Source: UBA3537 sp964219345
Lineage (GTDB): Bacteria; Bacteroidota; Bacteroidia; Flavobacteriales; Flavobacteriaceae
Reading direction: 5' to 3'
NCBI GenBank assembly: GCA_964219345.1
Contig: CAXPPN010000023.1
Coordinates: 22,989-86,988, forward strand
DNA length: 64,000 nt
Shown: positions 36,060 through 45,418 of the stretch, piece after piece
How the letters are laid out: each line of letters starts with the position of its first letter
Numbering within the stretch: position 1 is the stretch's first letter
Program-made: the position numbers and the translations under genes
Notes under the pieces: model-generated
The model's input: only the letters and a program-made list of their open reading frames with translations
Told to the model about the DNA's origin: nothing
Databases searched by the model: none

Positions 36060-37676
36060 TTATTTCAAAATAGAATAATACCGACTGGGATCATTTAATA
36101 TTGATTGGGCTTCCAAAATAGTTTTGTTTTTTAAAAGAGAATATTTATACATTCCTTCTCTATAAAAGTTCCTTTTTATAATTTCTTCTGACAACTTCCA
36201 ACTTATCATTTCTTTTGATTGCTCAAGAGCCAATACCTTTTCTTCTTTTAGAGATTTCTTAACCGCTAAAAGCGATGTATGTAACCCTTCTAAATTTTCT
36301 TCTTTACTGTAATTAAAAAGGTTTTCTAAAGCGTCTTCTGTATTTGTTTCCAAAGAGAAATTCTCTAATAAACAATATGTTTTAAAATCTTTAAAAACAA
36401 TGGGGTTTAAATCAAAATCTGATAAATTTTCTACTTTATTTTTTCTACAATAATCATTAACAAAGTTGAAGATAAAATTTTCTCTTTCTAGAGAAGAAAT
36501 TAAATCAAAAGAGGCTATATTTCCTATTATTACATCTGGATTTATTCCTCCTCCATCATAAACAATTCTACCTTTTTTTGTTTTAAATGCTTTCTTTTCT
36601 TCTATTTTTTTTGCTTCTCCAGAACTAGATCGCTCACCATAATTTATTGCCTGTATGCAGCGCCCAGAGGGAATAAAATAACGAGAAATCGTAACTTTAA
36701 TTTGTGCCCCATAAGGTAGCGGTTTTGGTTGTTGTACAAGACCTTTCCCAAAACTTCTTTTACCAACAATTACAGCTCGATCCAAATCTTGAAGAGCACC
36801 AGCAACAATTTCACTTGCAGACGCACTTTTTTCATTAACTAACACCACAAGAGGAATGTCTTCGCTAATAGGCTGTTTTTGTGTAAAAAATTGGTTGTTA
36901 TATTGTTCAATATTAGAGCGTGTTGAAACAACAAGCTGGTCTTTTTTCACAAACAGATTTACTATTTTTATCGCTTCTTGAAGTAATCCGCCAGGATTGT
37001 TTCTTAAATCAAGAATTAATCCTTTGGCCTCATCTATGAGCAAAAATTTTAGTGCTGATTCTACCTCTTGTGCTGATGTTCTAGAAAAGCGGTCTAGTGC
37101 TATATAACCGATTTGATTATCCAACAATTTGTACAAGGGAACGGCTTTTGGTTTTTTTTCACCACGAATTAATTCTACTTCTGTTTCTTCTAAACCTCTT
37201 TTGTAAGTTATATTAACTTTTGAATTTTTCTTCCCTTTTAATAACATCTCGGCTTGACCGAAAGATTCTGACAATAAGATTCCATTAATTTTAATGATTT
37301 CATCACCTGACTTTAAACCAACCTTATCTGCCGAAAAATCTTTTAAAGGCTCATCAATAATTAATTTCTTATCAATAATTTTCATTGTTGCTCCAATACC
37401 GACGTAAAGACCAGAGCGGTAAATTTTTGCGTTTTCTACGTCTTGTTCACTGCTATATATTGTGTATGGGTCAAGATTGGAGAGCATATGGTCTACACAA
37501 TTTTCCATAAGCTCTGCAGGGTTTGTTTTGTCTACATAGCTCATATTAATCTCTTTAAAAAGAGTGTTATAGATTTCTATTTGTTTCGCAATTTCAAAGA
37601 AATCAAAACGAAACCCCACAAGAGTAAATGCCAATGCAACAGAAAACAACGAGAACACTATCCTTTTCTTTTTCAT
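36060..37676 (-). CDS. S41-family carboxyl-terminal processing peptidase
   Basis: 538 residues. An N-terminal membrane anchor or signal (about 7-25) precedes a PDZ domain (about 85-170: GIGATMKIIDKKLI, VGLKSGDEIIKINGI). The tail-specific protease core has the Ser in SASASEIVAGAL (284-295) and the Lys in SFGKGLVQ (about Lys311). A C-terminal helical region of about 150 residues follows. Processes envelope proteins. Its start overlaps the rnpA stop by 4 bases. Confidence 0.92.
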   Translation of the reverse strand: MKKKRIVFSLFSVALAFTLVGFRFDFFEIAKQIEIYNTLFKEINMSYVDKTNPAELMENCVDHMLSNLDPYTIYSSEQDVENAKIYRSGLYVGIGATMKIIDKKLIIDEPLKDFSADKVGLKSGDEIIKINGILLSESFGQAEMLLKGKKNSKVNITYKRGLEETEVELIRGEKKPKAVPLYKLLDNQIGYIALDRFSRTSAQEVESALKFLLIDEAKGLILDLRNNPGGLLQEAIKIVNLFVKKDQLVVSTRSNIEQYNNQFFTQKQPISEDIPLVVLVNEKSASASEIVAGALQDLDRAVIVGKRSFGKGLVQQPKPLPYGAQIKVTISRYFIPSGRCIQAINYGERSSSGEAKKIEEKKAFKTKKGRIVYDGGGINPDVIIGNIASFDLISSLERENFIFNFVNDYCRKNKVENLSDFDLNPIVFKDFKTYCLLENFSLETNTEDALENLFNYSKEENLEGLHTSLLAVKKSLKEEKVLALEQSKEMISWKLSEEIIKRNFYREGMYKYSLLKNKTILEAQSILNDPSRYYSILK

Positions 37677-38008
37677 AAAACCCTTTCTTTAAACTTTTCT
37701 GCAACTAATTTTATCTTATTTACCATTTGCCTCCGTTCAGGTTTTTCTTTGCCAATGTACACCAACATAAGATTATAGTTGTTTTTGGATTCGTTTAGTA
37801 GAGGCACAAAAATTTTTTTTGCAGACTCTCTCATCTGTCGCTTTATTCTATTCCTATCAACAGCCAATTTAAAGTTCTTTTTTCCTACCGATATTCCAAT
37901 TGCAGTTTCAGAGCTCTCAAGAAAAATAAGTCTAAACGGAAACGCATTGATAGAGCGCCCCTCTTCAAATAAAATTTCAATTTGCTTTTTTCCTTTTAGT
38001 CTTTTCAC
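37673..38008 (-). CDS. rnpA: Ribonuclease P protein component
   Basis: 111 residues. The RNR signature lies in FKLAVDRNRIKRQMRE (about 56-71), and GISVGKKN precedes it. It assists the RNase P RNA in tRNA 5' maturation. Here it is not next to rpmH but overlaps both the upstream M1 peptidase and the downstream S41 peptidase by 4 bases each, which shows coupling with envelope peptidases. Confidence 0.92.
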   Translation of the reverse strand: MKRLKGKKQIEILFEEGRSINAFPFRLIFLESSETAIGISVGKKNFKLAVDRNRIKRQMRESAKKIFVPLLNESKNNYNLMLVYIGKEKPERRQMVNKIKLVAEKFKERVL

Positions 38009-39831
38009 TCTTTTTCTAAAACCAAGCTATTATTGTAGAGGTTAATATCAGCAACTTTTAGTTCTGGGTCAAGGGTTATTTTTTTTACTTCTTTATTGTT
38101 GTTCAACGAAAATGAATAGGTTGGGTATGCCCAAGCCCAATCTTTTAGTACAATTATTGGTTTGTTTGTAGGTTTTTCTCCTCGCATCATCTGTAATGGT
38201 ATATAATATTTCATAATTTCACCATCAGCATATTCTATTTCTAGCTCTGTAGGCATTGGAACCAATCCTATTCTTTCAATTACAATTTCGGTATTCTGTT
38301 CCTTTTTTTCTACTGATTTTATACCATAATCTATAACATTATCTGTTCTAGTCCAATCTGTTAGATACCAGTCCAATTCTAGACCCGATGCTTTCTCCGC
38401 ACATCGAATAAAATCATTAGGTGTTGGGTGCTTAAAAGACCAAGAGTTAAAATAGTCATGGAGTGTTTTTCTAAAAGCTTTTTCTCCAATAATATATTTT
38501 AGTTGTCTTAAGAAAATAGCGCCTTTTACATAAGAAGAGGTGCTATAAGCAGCATTATATTCATAGCGATCTGCATGTGTGCTTTGTGGTTGTTCAAAAC
38601 CACTTAATGCATATCGAACATAGCGCTTGTAGGCTCTCTCAAAATATTTTTGTTCATCAATATTCATCACATCAACCTCTGCCATTGTGCAAATGTACTC
38701 AGTAAAACCTTCGTCCATCCAGGGATGTTTTCCTTCATTTGTTGCCATCAAAAATTGAAACCATGTATGCGCCAATTCATGTGAGGTAACCCCAACTAAA
38801 CTTTCAAAGCTTCGCTCCCCTGTAATTAATGTACACATGCCATATTCCATACCGCCATCTCCCCCTTGAATCACAGAATATTGTTTATAAGGATAAACAC
38901 CAATATTCTCATTAAAAAATGCCATAAGTTTTGCTGTAATGGGCTGCAAATCACGCCAGCGCTTTTGATATTCTTCAGCCATAGTGCTTTTGTAATAAAA
39001 ATGAAGCATTGGCCCATTTTCTATTTGTAATTTATCATGAATATAATCTGGATCAGCAGCCCACGTAAAGTCATGAACGTTTGGCGCAACAAAATGCCAA
39101 GTATTTCTTTTTTTTCTTTTTTTCTTTTTTGTTATAGGAACAATTTTTATAACCTTTTCATTTTGTAAATACCCTGTTCCTCCAACAACATAACTGTTGT
39201 CAATAGTAAGTTTTAAATCAAAATTACCCCACACCCCATGAAACTCTCGACCGATGTATGGATCCGCATGCCAACCTTCAAAGTCATACTCTGCCAATTT
39301 TGGATACCACTGTGCCATAGAAAGCACCACACCTTCAGAACTGTTTTTTCCAGAACGCCTAACATTTAAGGGGGCTTGCCCCTCAAAATTCATCTCAAAA
39401 GTTGTCTGTTCCCCAGAAAAAATAGGTTTTTTTAGTTCAACTTCTAAAATAGTTCCAGAAAGCGTTGTTTTTAGTTTTTCTCCATCTTGAGTTAAATTTA
39501 AAACATTTAAAAAGCCTTGATTTTCCGGTGCAAGATTTTGAATTCTGTTCATTACTCTACTATCGGGATCTGCAATAGTTCTGGAACGTACGTCCATTTC
39601 ACTTCCAGGCTGAAAAGCATTGAAATATAAATGGAAAAACACGTTTTGTAATGTGTCTGGAGAATTATTAGTGTAAATTAATTGTTGTTTTCCTGAATAA
39701 TTAAAATTCTCAACATCCATTTCAACTTCCATTGTATAATCTACATGTTGTTGCCAATACCCGTTGGTATTTCTTTGGCCATTTACAACATGAAAAACGC
39801 TAAGTACTATTATGACAAATAAATTTTTCAT
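38005..39831 (-). CDS. M1-family zinc metallopeptidase
   Basis: 608 residues, signal peptide (to about residue 18, VVNG). The zinc site is HELAHTW with the second Glu in WMDEGFTEY, the spacing HExxH-18-E typical of M1. The exopeptidase motif reads GGMEYGM. A Lys/Arg cluster (ITKKKKRKKRNTW) near residues 232-244 interrupts the N-terminal domain and corresponds to a long T/C tract in the DNA (about 39105-39130). Probably a periplasmic or surface aminopeptidase. Confidence 0.9.
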   Translation of the reverse strand: MKNLFVIIVLSVFHVVNGQRNTNGYWQQHVDYTMEVEMDVENFNYSGKQQLIYTNNSPDTLQNVFFHLYFNAFQPGSEMDVRSRTIADPDSRVMNRIQNLAPENQGFLNVLNLTQDGEKLKTTLSGTILEVELKKPIFSGEQTTFEMNFEGQAPLNVRRSGKNSSEGVVLSMAQWYPKLAEYDFEGWHADPYIGREFHGVWGNFDLKLTIDNSYVVGGTGYLQNEKVIKIVPITKKKKRKKRNTWHFVAPNVHDFTWAADPDYIHDKLQIENGPMLHFYYKSTMAEEYQKRWRDLQPITAKLMAFFNENIGVYPYKQYSVIQGGDGGMEYGMCTLITGERSFESLVGVTSHELAHTWFQFLMATNEGKHPWMDEGFTEYICTMAEVDVMNIDEQKYFERAYKRYVRYALSGFEQPQSTHADRYEYNAAYSTSSYVKGAIFLRQLKYIIGEKAFRKTLHDYFNSWSFKHPTPNDFIRCAEKASGLELDWYLTDWTRTDNVIDYGIKSVEKKEQNTEIVIERIGLVPMPTELEIEYADGEIMKYYIPLQMMRGEKPTNKPIIVLKDWAWAYPTYSFSLNNNKEVKKITLDPELKVADINLYNNSLVLEKE

Positions 39832-39841
39832 TTCTATAATT

Positions 39842-41455
39842 TTATTTAGATAATTTTGACGCCATAATTAAAGCGTTATATGCATTAACCAATTTGCCAG
39901 ATTTACAAAGCGAACTGAATTCTACAGCAGACCCGTTTCCAAGGCTTACCTTTTTCTGTATTGGAAGACCAGACTCCATGAGTATTGTTTTTACCTGTGC
40001 TGCACTCAACTTTGGATATTGAGAAAATATAAGTGCTGCGATACCCGCAACTAGCGGTGACGCCATAGAAGTTCCTTGAGCAAATTCATATTTGTTTTTT
40101 GGATAACTTGAGTATATTTCTGTACCAGGAGCAAAAACATCTACACTGCTTTTCCCATAATTAGAAAAGCCAGCGACCAAGCTAGAGCTGTAATCGCTTG
40201 TTGTTGCGCCAACCCTTAAAAAGGCATCAGAGACTTCTTCACCCGTTCCAATTTGATCGTTAGGGTAATTTTCAATTTGATCGGAATTATTTCCATCATT
40301 ACCTGCAGCTGCAACAATTAAAACATTCTTTTTTGCAGCATATGCAATAGCATCTCTAACCCAATCACTATGGTTTGAAAAACCTTTTCCAAAACTCATG
40401 TTTATAACCTTAGCACCATTGTCAACAGCATAATATACACCCAGAGCCACATCTTTGTCATATTCGTCACCATTAGGTGTATTTCTGATTGCCATTATTT
40501 TTACATTGTTGGCGGCTCCGTTAATCCCAATTCCATTGTTTCTTGTGGCCGCAATAATTCCAGACACATGTGTCCCGTGGCTTCGTCCTTCTTTTGGCAT
40601 AACATTATTGTTTCCATAGTTTCTATCATTCAAATCATTTGGGTCATCATTTACAATAGATCGGCCGTCAAAATCAATGTTCAGGCTGTAATCAAGACGT
40701 TCGTTAAAAGATTTTAAATCTCTATTGAGGTCCTTTTTTAAGTCCTCAACAGTGTCGTAGCCAAAACCGTAGGATTGTTTTATGATGCTTAGGTGGCGAC
40801 CCAAGGCTTGGTCTTTTGTGTCTATATTATATATATCATCTTTAGTAAAAGAGTCTTTTTTGAGGAAACTTAGAACGGCTTTTTCTGAAGTGTTGATTTG
40901 CTCTAATATTGAACTGTACTGTTGTTTTAGCTCAGTATATTTTTTTCTTTCCTTATTATATGTTTCTTGAGCTTCATTATATCTTGGGTGAGAGGTGTTA
41001 TTGCTTGCCAGAAGACGAACAAACTCTAGCTGCTCATTATTGGCATCTCCAAGAAAATTCCAACCATTAACATCATCAACATAACCATTGTTATCATCGT
41101 CTATTCCATTATTTGGAATTTCATCATCATTTACCCAAATATTGTCTCTAAGGTCTTCGTGTGTGATATCTATACCAGAGTCTATTACTGCAACAATTAC
41201 AGTTTTACTATTCTGCTTTACAAGTTGTTCATAAGCTAGGTTTAAGCTAACTCCAGGTATGGTGTCTTTTTTTAAGTCAAAATGGCTCCAACCTTTTTTT
41301 TCAATTTCTGTAAGTTCGGAAAACTTTACAGGTGTTTGATCAATATTTTCAATAGGCGTAGAGAGTAACGGCGCAGTGGAACCACAGCTAGCCAATACAA
41401 ATGTACCCGCAAAAGCTAGGTGTTTTAAAGAGGAACTTAAGGCTAAGTTTTTCAT
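39842..41455 (-). CDS. Subtilisin-like (S8) peptidase lipoprotein
   Basis: 537 residues. The lipobox is LASC (21-24), so it is likely lipid-anchored. The catalytic triad is Asp92 in VIDSGIDITHE, His293 in RSHGTHVSGII, and Ser463 in GTSMASPLVAG. Asp and His are about 200 residues apart, against about 30-40 in subtilisin. The extra part (about 140-260) is charged and helical. No C-terminal secretion (T9SS) domain is seen. It lies between the MBL hydrolase and the M1 peptidase with gaps of 5 and 10 bases. Confidence 0.92.
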   Translation of the reverse strand: MKNLALSSSLKHLAFAGTFVLASCGSTAPLLSTPIENIDQTPVKFSELTEIEKKGWSHFDLKKDTIPGVSLNLAYEQLVKQNSKTVIVAVIDSGIDITHEDLRDNIWVNDDEIPNNGIDDDNNGYVDDVNGWNFLGDANNEQLEFVRLLASNNTSHPRYNEAQETYNKERKKYTELKQQYSSILEQINTSEKAVLSFLKKDSFTKDDIYNIDTKDQALGRHLSIIKQSYGFGYDTVEDLKKDLNRDLKSFNERLDYSLNIDFDGRSIVNDDPNDLNDRNYGNNNVMPKEGRSHGTHVSGIIAATRNNGIGINGAANNVKIMAIRNTPNGDEYDKDVALGVYYAVDNGAKVINMSFGKGFSNHSDWVRDAIAYAAKKNVLIVAAAGNDGNNSDQIENYPNDQIGTGEEVSDAFLRVGATTSDYSSSLVAGFSNYGKSSVDVFAPGTEIYSSYPKNKYEFAQGTSMASPLVAGIAALIFSQYPKLSAAQVKTILMESGLPIQKKVSLGNGSAVEFSSLCKSGKLVNAYNALIMASKLSK

Positions 41456-41460
41456 AGTGT

Positions 41461-42318
41461 TTAGAATATAGAGTTAAAAGAATGGGTTTTATCTAGTCTT
41501 ACACCTTTTTCTGTGTGCTTGACAGTTATGATTTCATTTCTGGCATCATGCTCCAAAAATAAATAATAATTTTGACTTGCAGCGAGGTTAAGAAAAACCT
41601 CTTTTTCTTGTAGAGTAAGCAAAGGGCGGGTGTCGTATCCCATAATAAAAGGCAACGAAACATGTCCTGCAGTTGGCAACAAATCAGCCATAAAGCACAA
41701 GGTTTTACCTTTGTATTTTATCATTGGAATCATTTGCTTTTCGGTGTGTCCATCCGCAAAAAACACATCAAACTCAAGAGGAGAGTTTTTTTGTGTGTTT
41801 TCTTTTGGACAGTTCAAGTATTTTAGGTTTCCAGATTGCTCAATGGGCTCAATATTTTCCATTAAAAAAGATGCTCTCTCGCGTTTATTTGGTGTTTTTG
41901 CCCAAGACCAATGCTCTTCATTACTCCAATAGGTTGCGTTTTTGAAAGCGAGTTGATATCCTGTTTTATTTGAATTCCATTCAACCCCACCACCACAATG
42001 ATCAAAATGTAAATGTGTTAGGAAAACATCTGTGACATCATCTTTATGAAAACCATATTTTGCTAAAGCCTGCTCCACACCTTGATCTCCCCATCGGTGA
42101 TAATAACTGAAAAATTTATTGGTCTGTTTGTTGCCCATTCCTGTATCAATTAAGATTAAGCGATCACCGTTTTCAATAAGCAAACATCGAGCAGCAATAT
42201 CAATCATGTTGTTTTGGTCTGCAGGGTTTGTTTTAGACCAAATGGTTTTTGGGACAACACCAAACATTGCGCCACCGTCCAACTTAAAGTTACCAACATT
42301 CAATGGATATAGTCTCAT
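41461..42318 (-). CDS. Metallo-beta-lactamase-fold hydrolase
   Basis: 285 residues, no signal peptide. The metal motif HxHxDH is THLHFDHCGGG (His102, His104, Asp106, His107), with LILIDTGMGNK preceding it and FADGHTEKQMIP following. It is a lactonase-like or quorum-quenching-like subfamily member; the substrate is unknown. It is translationally coupled (4-base overlap) to the SulP gene upstream. Confidence 0.85.
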   Translation of the reverse strand: MRLYPLNVGNFKLDGGAMFGVVPKTIWSKTNPADQNNMIDIAARCLLIENGDRLILIDTGMGNKQTNKFFSYYHRWGDQGVEQALAKYGFHKDDVTDVFLTHLHFDHCGGGVEWNSNKTGYQLAFKNATYWSNEEHWSWAKTPNKRERASFLMENIEPIEQSGNLKYLNCPKENTQKNSPLEFDVFFADGHTEKQMIPMIKYKGKTLCFMADLLPTAGHVSLPFIMGYDTRPLLTLQEKEVFLNLAASQNYYLFLEHDARNEIITVKHTEKGVRLDKTHSFNSIF

Positions 42319-44507
42319 TTTTGTAATATTTGAGTTTCTAGACGTACCCCAAAATCCAAAAGCTGCTTTATTTCTTTGATACTTGCTACTCGTTCTTTAT
42401 TGAAAATCAACAATCCGTTTCCGTTAGATTCGACATGGTAGTAGCTGTTACTTTCAAAAAAACGAACAAGTTTATTATCAAAAAAGTTTTGGATTTCTTT
42501 AGTCTTGTCTCCGCTTAAATAAAAGCGACTCGAAAAATCACTTTGGTTGGGAATATCAATATCCTTTTGTCCAGCAAGCGCAAAAAAACGCTCCAACAAC
42601 CCCTCTTTAGTCAATGTAAAACTAGGAATGTTTTTAGACAAATTGATGTGCAACATTGTTGAGCGCACAACTTCTTTTGCAATAGCTTCACCTTCAGAAA
42701 ATGTTATATCAAAAACAGAAAAATTATCCTCTTTCCGAGAAAGTTTGTTAAAGATATATTCAATTTTTTTTGTTTTAAAAAAAGAAAATTTTTCAAGCAA
42801 ATTATTCTTTTTAATTCTTTCCGAATTGAAATTAAGACCAAAACTCAACCCCACTTCTTCTAAATCTTTTTGCCGCTTTGTAGAGCCGCTTTTTATTAAG
42901 CTTGATAATGGCAGTAGCTTTCTAAGCGCAAAAGGGTGCCCGGATTTTGCCCCAAGCATATCCATTCCAATAACTTCAATATTTCCTCCTTTTTTGTAAA
43001 ACAACTCTTGATAGTCATTTATATTTTCCATGACAGAATGGTCAACAAAACCACACATTGAAAAGTCAATGACAACATCGTTCTTCTCTGGAATAACACT
43101 CAATTTGTCCTTTAGCCTGTTGAAATTTAAAAAACTACAGAAATGTTTTACACTGATAAAATAATTTCCATTTGCCTCTTTATACATTAGAACATTAGGT
43201 TTTACAATGTTTTTAATAAACAATCCTAAGCTGTTGTTCACGACAATATGAATAATAAAGGTTGTAATAAGGCCGGCAACAATTCCAGAAATAAGCCCAA
43301 TTTTTAGTGTTACTAGCAATGTTGATAAGAAAATAATTAGCTGCTCTTTACCTATTAAAAAAACACGTTTTATCATTTCCGGTGCCGCAAGCTTATAACC
43401 TGTATAAACTAAAATAGCCATCAAAGCAGAAAGAGGTATTCGAGTTAATTCGGTGCTAAACAGAAGGATAAAAATTATCAGAAAAAAGGCATGAAATAAA
43501 TTCCCCAGTCTATTAGTTCCTCCGTTTGTAATATTCACAGAACTAGGCGCTATAACAGTTACAACATTTAGACCACCTAACAAACCACTTATTGTTGTTG
43601 CTAGTCCTAGTGCTTTAATGTCTTTATTTACATTTGAACGTCTTTTTTTAGGGTCAAGTTTATCTACAGCTTTTATGCTCAGCAATGATTCTATGCTTGC
43701 AATTAGTGTGAGCGCCACAACACTGCCCCAAAACTCTATATTGTAGATCGCCCCAAAGTTTGGCAATGGCAAGTCGTTTATTACCTCAGAAAGGCTTGGT
43801 ATATTTGGGATCATGTATTTCTCTGAAATGGGGTTAGATATTTTCAACACAAATTCACAATAATAACTAAACCCAACAGAGCATATTACAATCCACATTG
43901 GGGCTGGAATTAATTGTAGATACTTGTTGCGTATTTTAGAATAGAACACCATGATGATTAAACTTAAAACACCCGCAATCGCCGCATTAATCAACCCAGC
44001 ATCCTGATATTCAAATACTTTCATAATTGTTTTTGGGATTGCAATTAAGTAGTCAATTGTATTGTCTCTACTAATTTTATTACCCAGCATGATATGAAAC
44101 TGTTTGCCAAGAATTATAAGCCCAATGGCCGCCAATACACCTTGGATTGCTGAAGCCGGAAAGTAATCAGCGAGTTTTCCAAGCCTCAAAAACCCTAATA
44201 TTAAAAGCAGTATTCCTGAGCATATAATTGCGGCATAAGTGGTAGTAAGCCCAAGGGTTGACACCGCGACTAAAACCACCCCCACCAAACCTTTACCAGG
44301 GCCAGAAATAGTGACATAACTCCCCCCAAAAATAGCAACAATAACCCCCCCTACAATTGAAGTAATAACACCTGCAATTGGTGGAGCATCACATGCCATA
44401 GCAAGACCCAAACTCAATGGTAAAGCAATAAGACTTACAACAAGACCAGAGAATATGTTTCTTGGAATTGCAGCTATTTTTGTTGCTATACTGTTTTTTT
44501 CTCTCAT
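42315..44507 (-). CDS. SulP-family anion transporter with STAS domain and long C-terminal tail
   Basis: 730 residues. The membrane part (about 1-430) has IPRNIFSGLVVSLIALPLSL, ISGPGKGLVGVVLVAV and the conserved NVVTVIAPSSVNIT. A STAS domain spans about 455-555 (VVIDFSMCGFVDHSVMEN). A further 170 residues follow that I cannot assign (FYLSGDKTKEIQNFF, YYHVESNGNGLLIF). Substrate could be sulfate, bicarbonate or another anion. Overlaps of 4 bases with both Usp and MBL genes indicate a coupled operon. Confidence 0.88.
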   Translation of the reverse strand: MREKNSIATKIAAIPRNIFSGLVVSLIALPLSLGLAMACDAPPIAGVITSIVGGVIVAIFGGSYVTISGPGKGLVGVVLVAVSTLGLTTTYAAIICSGILLLILGFLRLGKLADYFPASAIQGVLAAIGLIILGKQFHIMLGNKISRDNTIDYLIAIPKTIMKVFEYQDAGLINAAIAGVLSLIIMVFYSKIRNKYLQLIPAPMWIVICSVGFSYYCEFVLKISNPISEKYMIPNIPSLSEVINDLPLPNFGAIYNIEFWGSVVALTLIASIESLLSIKAVDKLDPKKRRSNVNKDIKALGLATTISGLLGGLNVVTVIAPSSVNITNGGTNRLGNLFHAFFLIIFILLFSTELTRIPLSALMAILVYTGYKLAAPEMIKRVFLIGKEQLIIFLSTLLVTLKIGLISGIVAGLITTFIIHIVVNNSLGLFIKNIVKPNVLMYKEANGNYFISVKHFCSFLNFNRLKDKLSVIPEKNDVVIDFSMCGFVDHSVMENINDYQELFYKKGGNIEVIGMDMLGAKSGHPFALRKLLPLSSLIKSGSTKRQKDLEEVGLSFGLNFNSERIKKNNLLEKFSFFKTKKIEYIFNKLSRKEDNFSVFDITFSEGEAIAKEVVRSTMLHINLSKNIPSFTLTKEGLLERFFALAGQKDIDIPNQSDFSSRFYLSGDKTKEIQNFFDNKLVRFFESNSYYHVESNGNGLLIFNKERVASIKEIKQLLDFGVRLETQILQK

Positions 44508-45352
44508 CTAATTATAAGTACATCAGTTGGCAGTTCACCTAAAATATGTTCTATATCATGAGGAAACAAACGATCCCAAAAAGAAGTTTTTATGGGGGCG
44601 TTCATCACCAATAAATCCGCCCGAACCACCTGAGCATAGTGTCCTATCGAATACCCTCTTTTTCCAAATATTGGTTGAGACTTCACAGAAATTCCATTAG
44701 AGAATTCCTCTGGCACTTCTTCCAATAATTTTTTGACACGCATATTTTCTCTATTCATAAGGCGTTCTCTAATAATTGTAGATTGACGCAATGTTTTATC
44801 ATCATCAACCCTGATATTGACTTCGTCTTGACCAACCTCTTCAACAACGGTAATCCTTGATGCATTTAGTTTTTCACCTACATAAAAAGCATAATTAATT
44901 GTTTCTTTTGTTTTTGGATCTTTCAGTCCATTGACAACAATGTGTTTGCAAGGAACTCTATCAACAGAAGGATTGATGAGCAAAAGAATAGAGCAATCTG
45001 CCTTACGAGTAATTTCTCTTGCAATAGACCCTAGATAATACTTAAAAAATGATTCTCTTTTAAGCGCACCAAGAATCATTAAATCAATATCATGTTTTTT
45101 GATGGCTGAAAGAATTATATCAACAGGAGCGCCTGGAAGAAAAAGAATAGAATATTTTAGTTTTCTTTTTGAAAAGCTAGCGAGGTGGTCATCAATTGTC
45201 GCTTTTTTTTCTTCATTTTCTTCTCCAACATGGACAAGAACAAGCTCGCTATCCATAACAAGCGCAAGCCTTGAGGCCTCAAAAATATTGGCCTTTAGGT
45301 TTGGTGAAAATGCGACACCAATGCCTATTTTTTTAAATTTTGTAGTACTCAA
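44504..45352 (-). CDS. Tandem universal stress protein
   Basis: 282 residues with two Usp domains. The first contains VLVHVGEENEE and ILGALKRESFFKYYLGSIA. The second ends DLLVMNAPIKTSFWDRLF and ILGELPTDVLIIR. It is cytoplasmic. Overlap with the SulP gene by 4 bases suggests a Usp regulator of, or partner to, the transporter; this is an inference from context only. Confidence 0.85.
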   Translation of the reverse strand: MSTTKFKKIGIGVAFSPNLKANIFEASRLALVMDSELVLVHVGEENEEKKATIDDHLASFSKRKLKYSILFLPGAPVDIILSAIKKHDIDLMILGALKRESFFKYYLGSIAREITRKADCSILLLINPSVDRVPCKHIVVNGLKDPKTKETINYAFYVGEKLNASRITVVEEVGQDEVNIRVDDDKTLRQSTIIRERLMNRENMRVKKLLEEVPEEFSNGISVKSQPIFGKRGYSIGHYAQVVRADLLVMNAPIKTSFWDRLFPHDIEHILGELPTDVLIIR

Positions 45353-45364
45353 AGTATAGTTGTT

Positions 45365-45386
45365 AAGGGTTTTAAAGATAACCCTT
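45365..45386. other. Stem-loop between lepA and the Usp gene
   Basis: AAGGGTT-ttaaagat-AACCCTT is an inverted repeat in the 66-base gap downstream of lepA. Neither strand has a proper T run after the stem, so a classical terminator is doubtful; it may be an RNA hairpin or protein site. Confidence 0.3.
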
Positions 45387-45418
45387 TCTTTGAAAATACA
45401 AAATATTATAAATCGCGC

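Noticed and set aside
39105..39130. Long T/C tract as a possible phase-variation tract in the M1 peptidase gene
   Set aside because: The tract is interrupted by C residues and encodes a Lys/Arg cluster in frame; no sign of frame switching.
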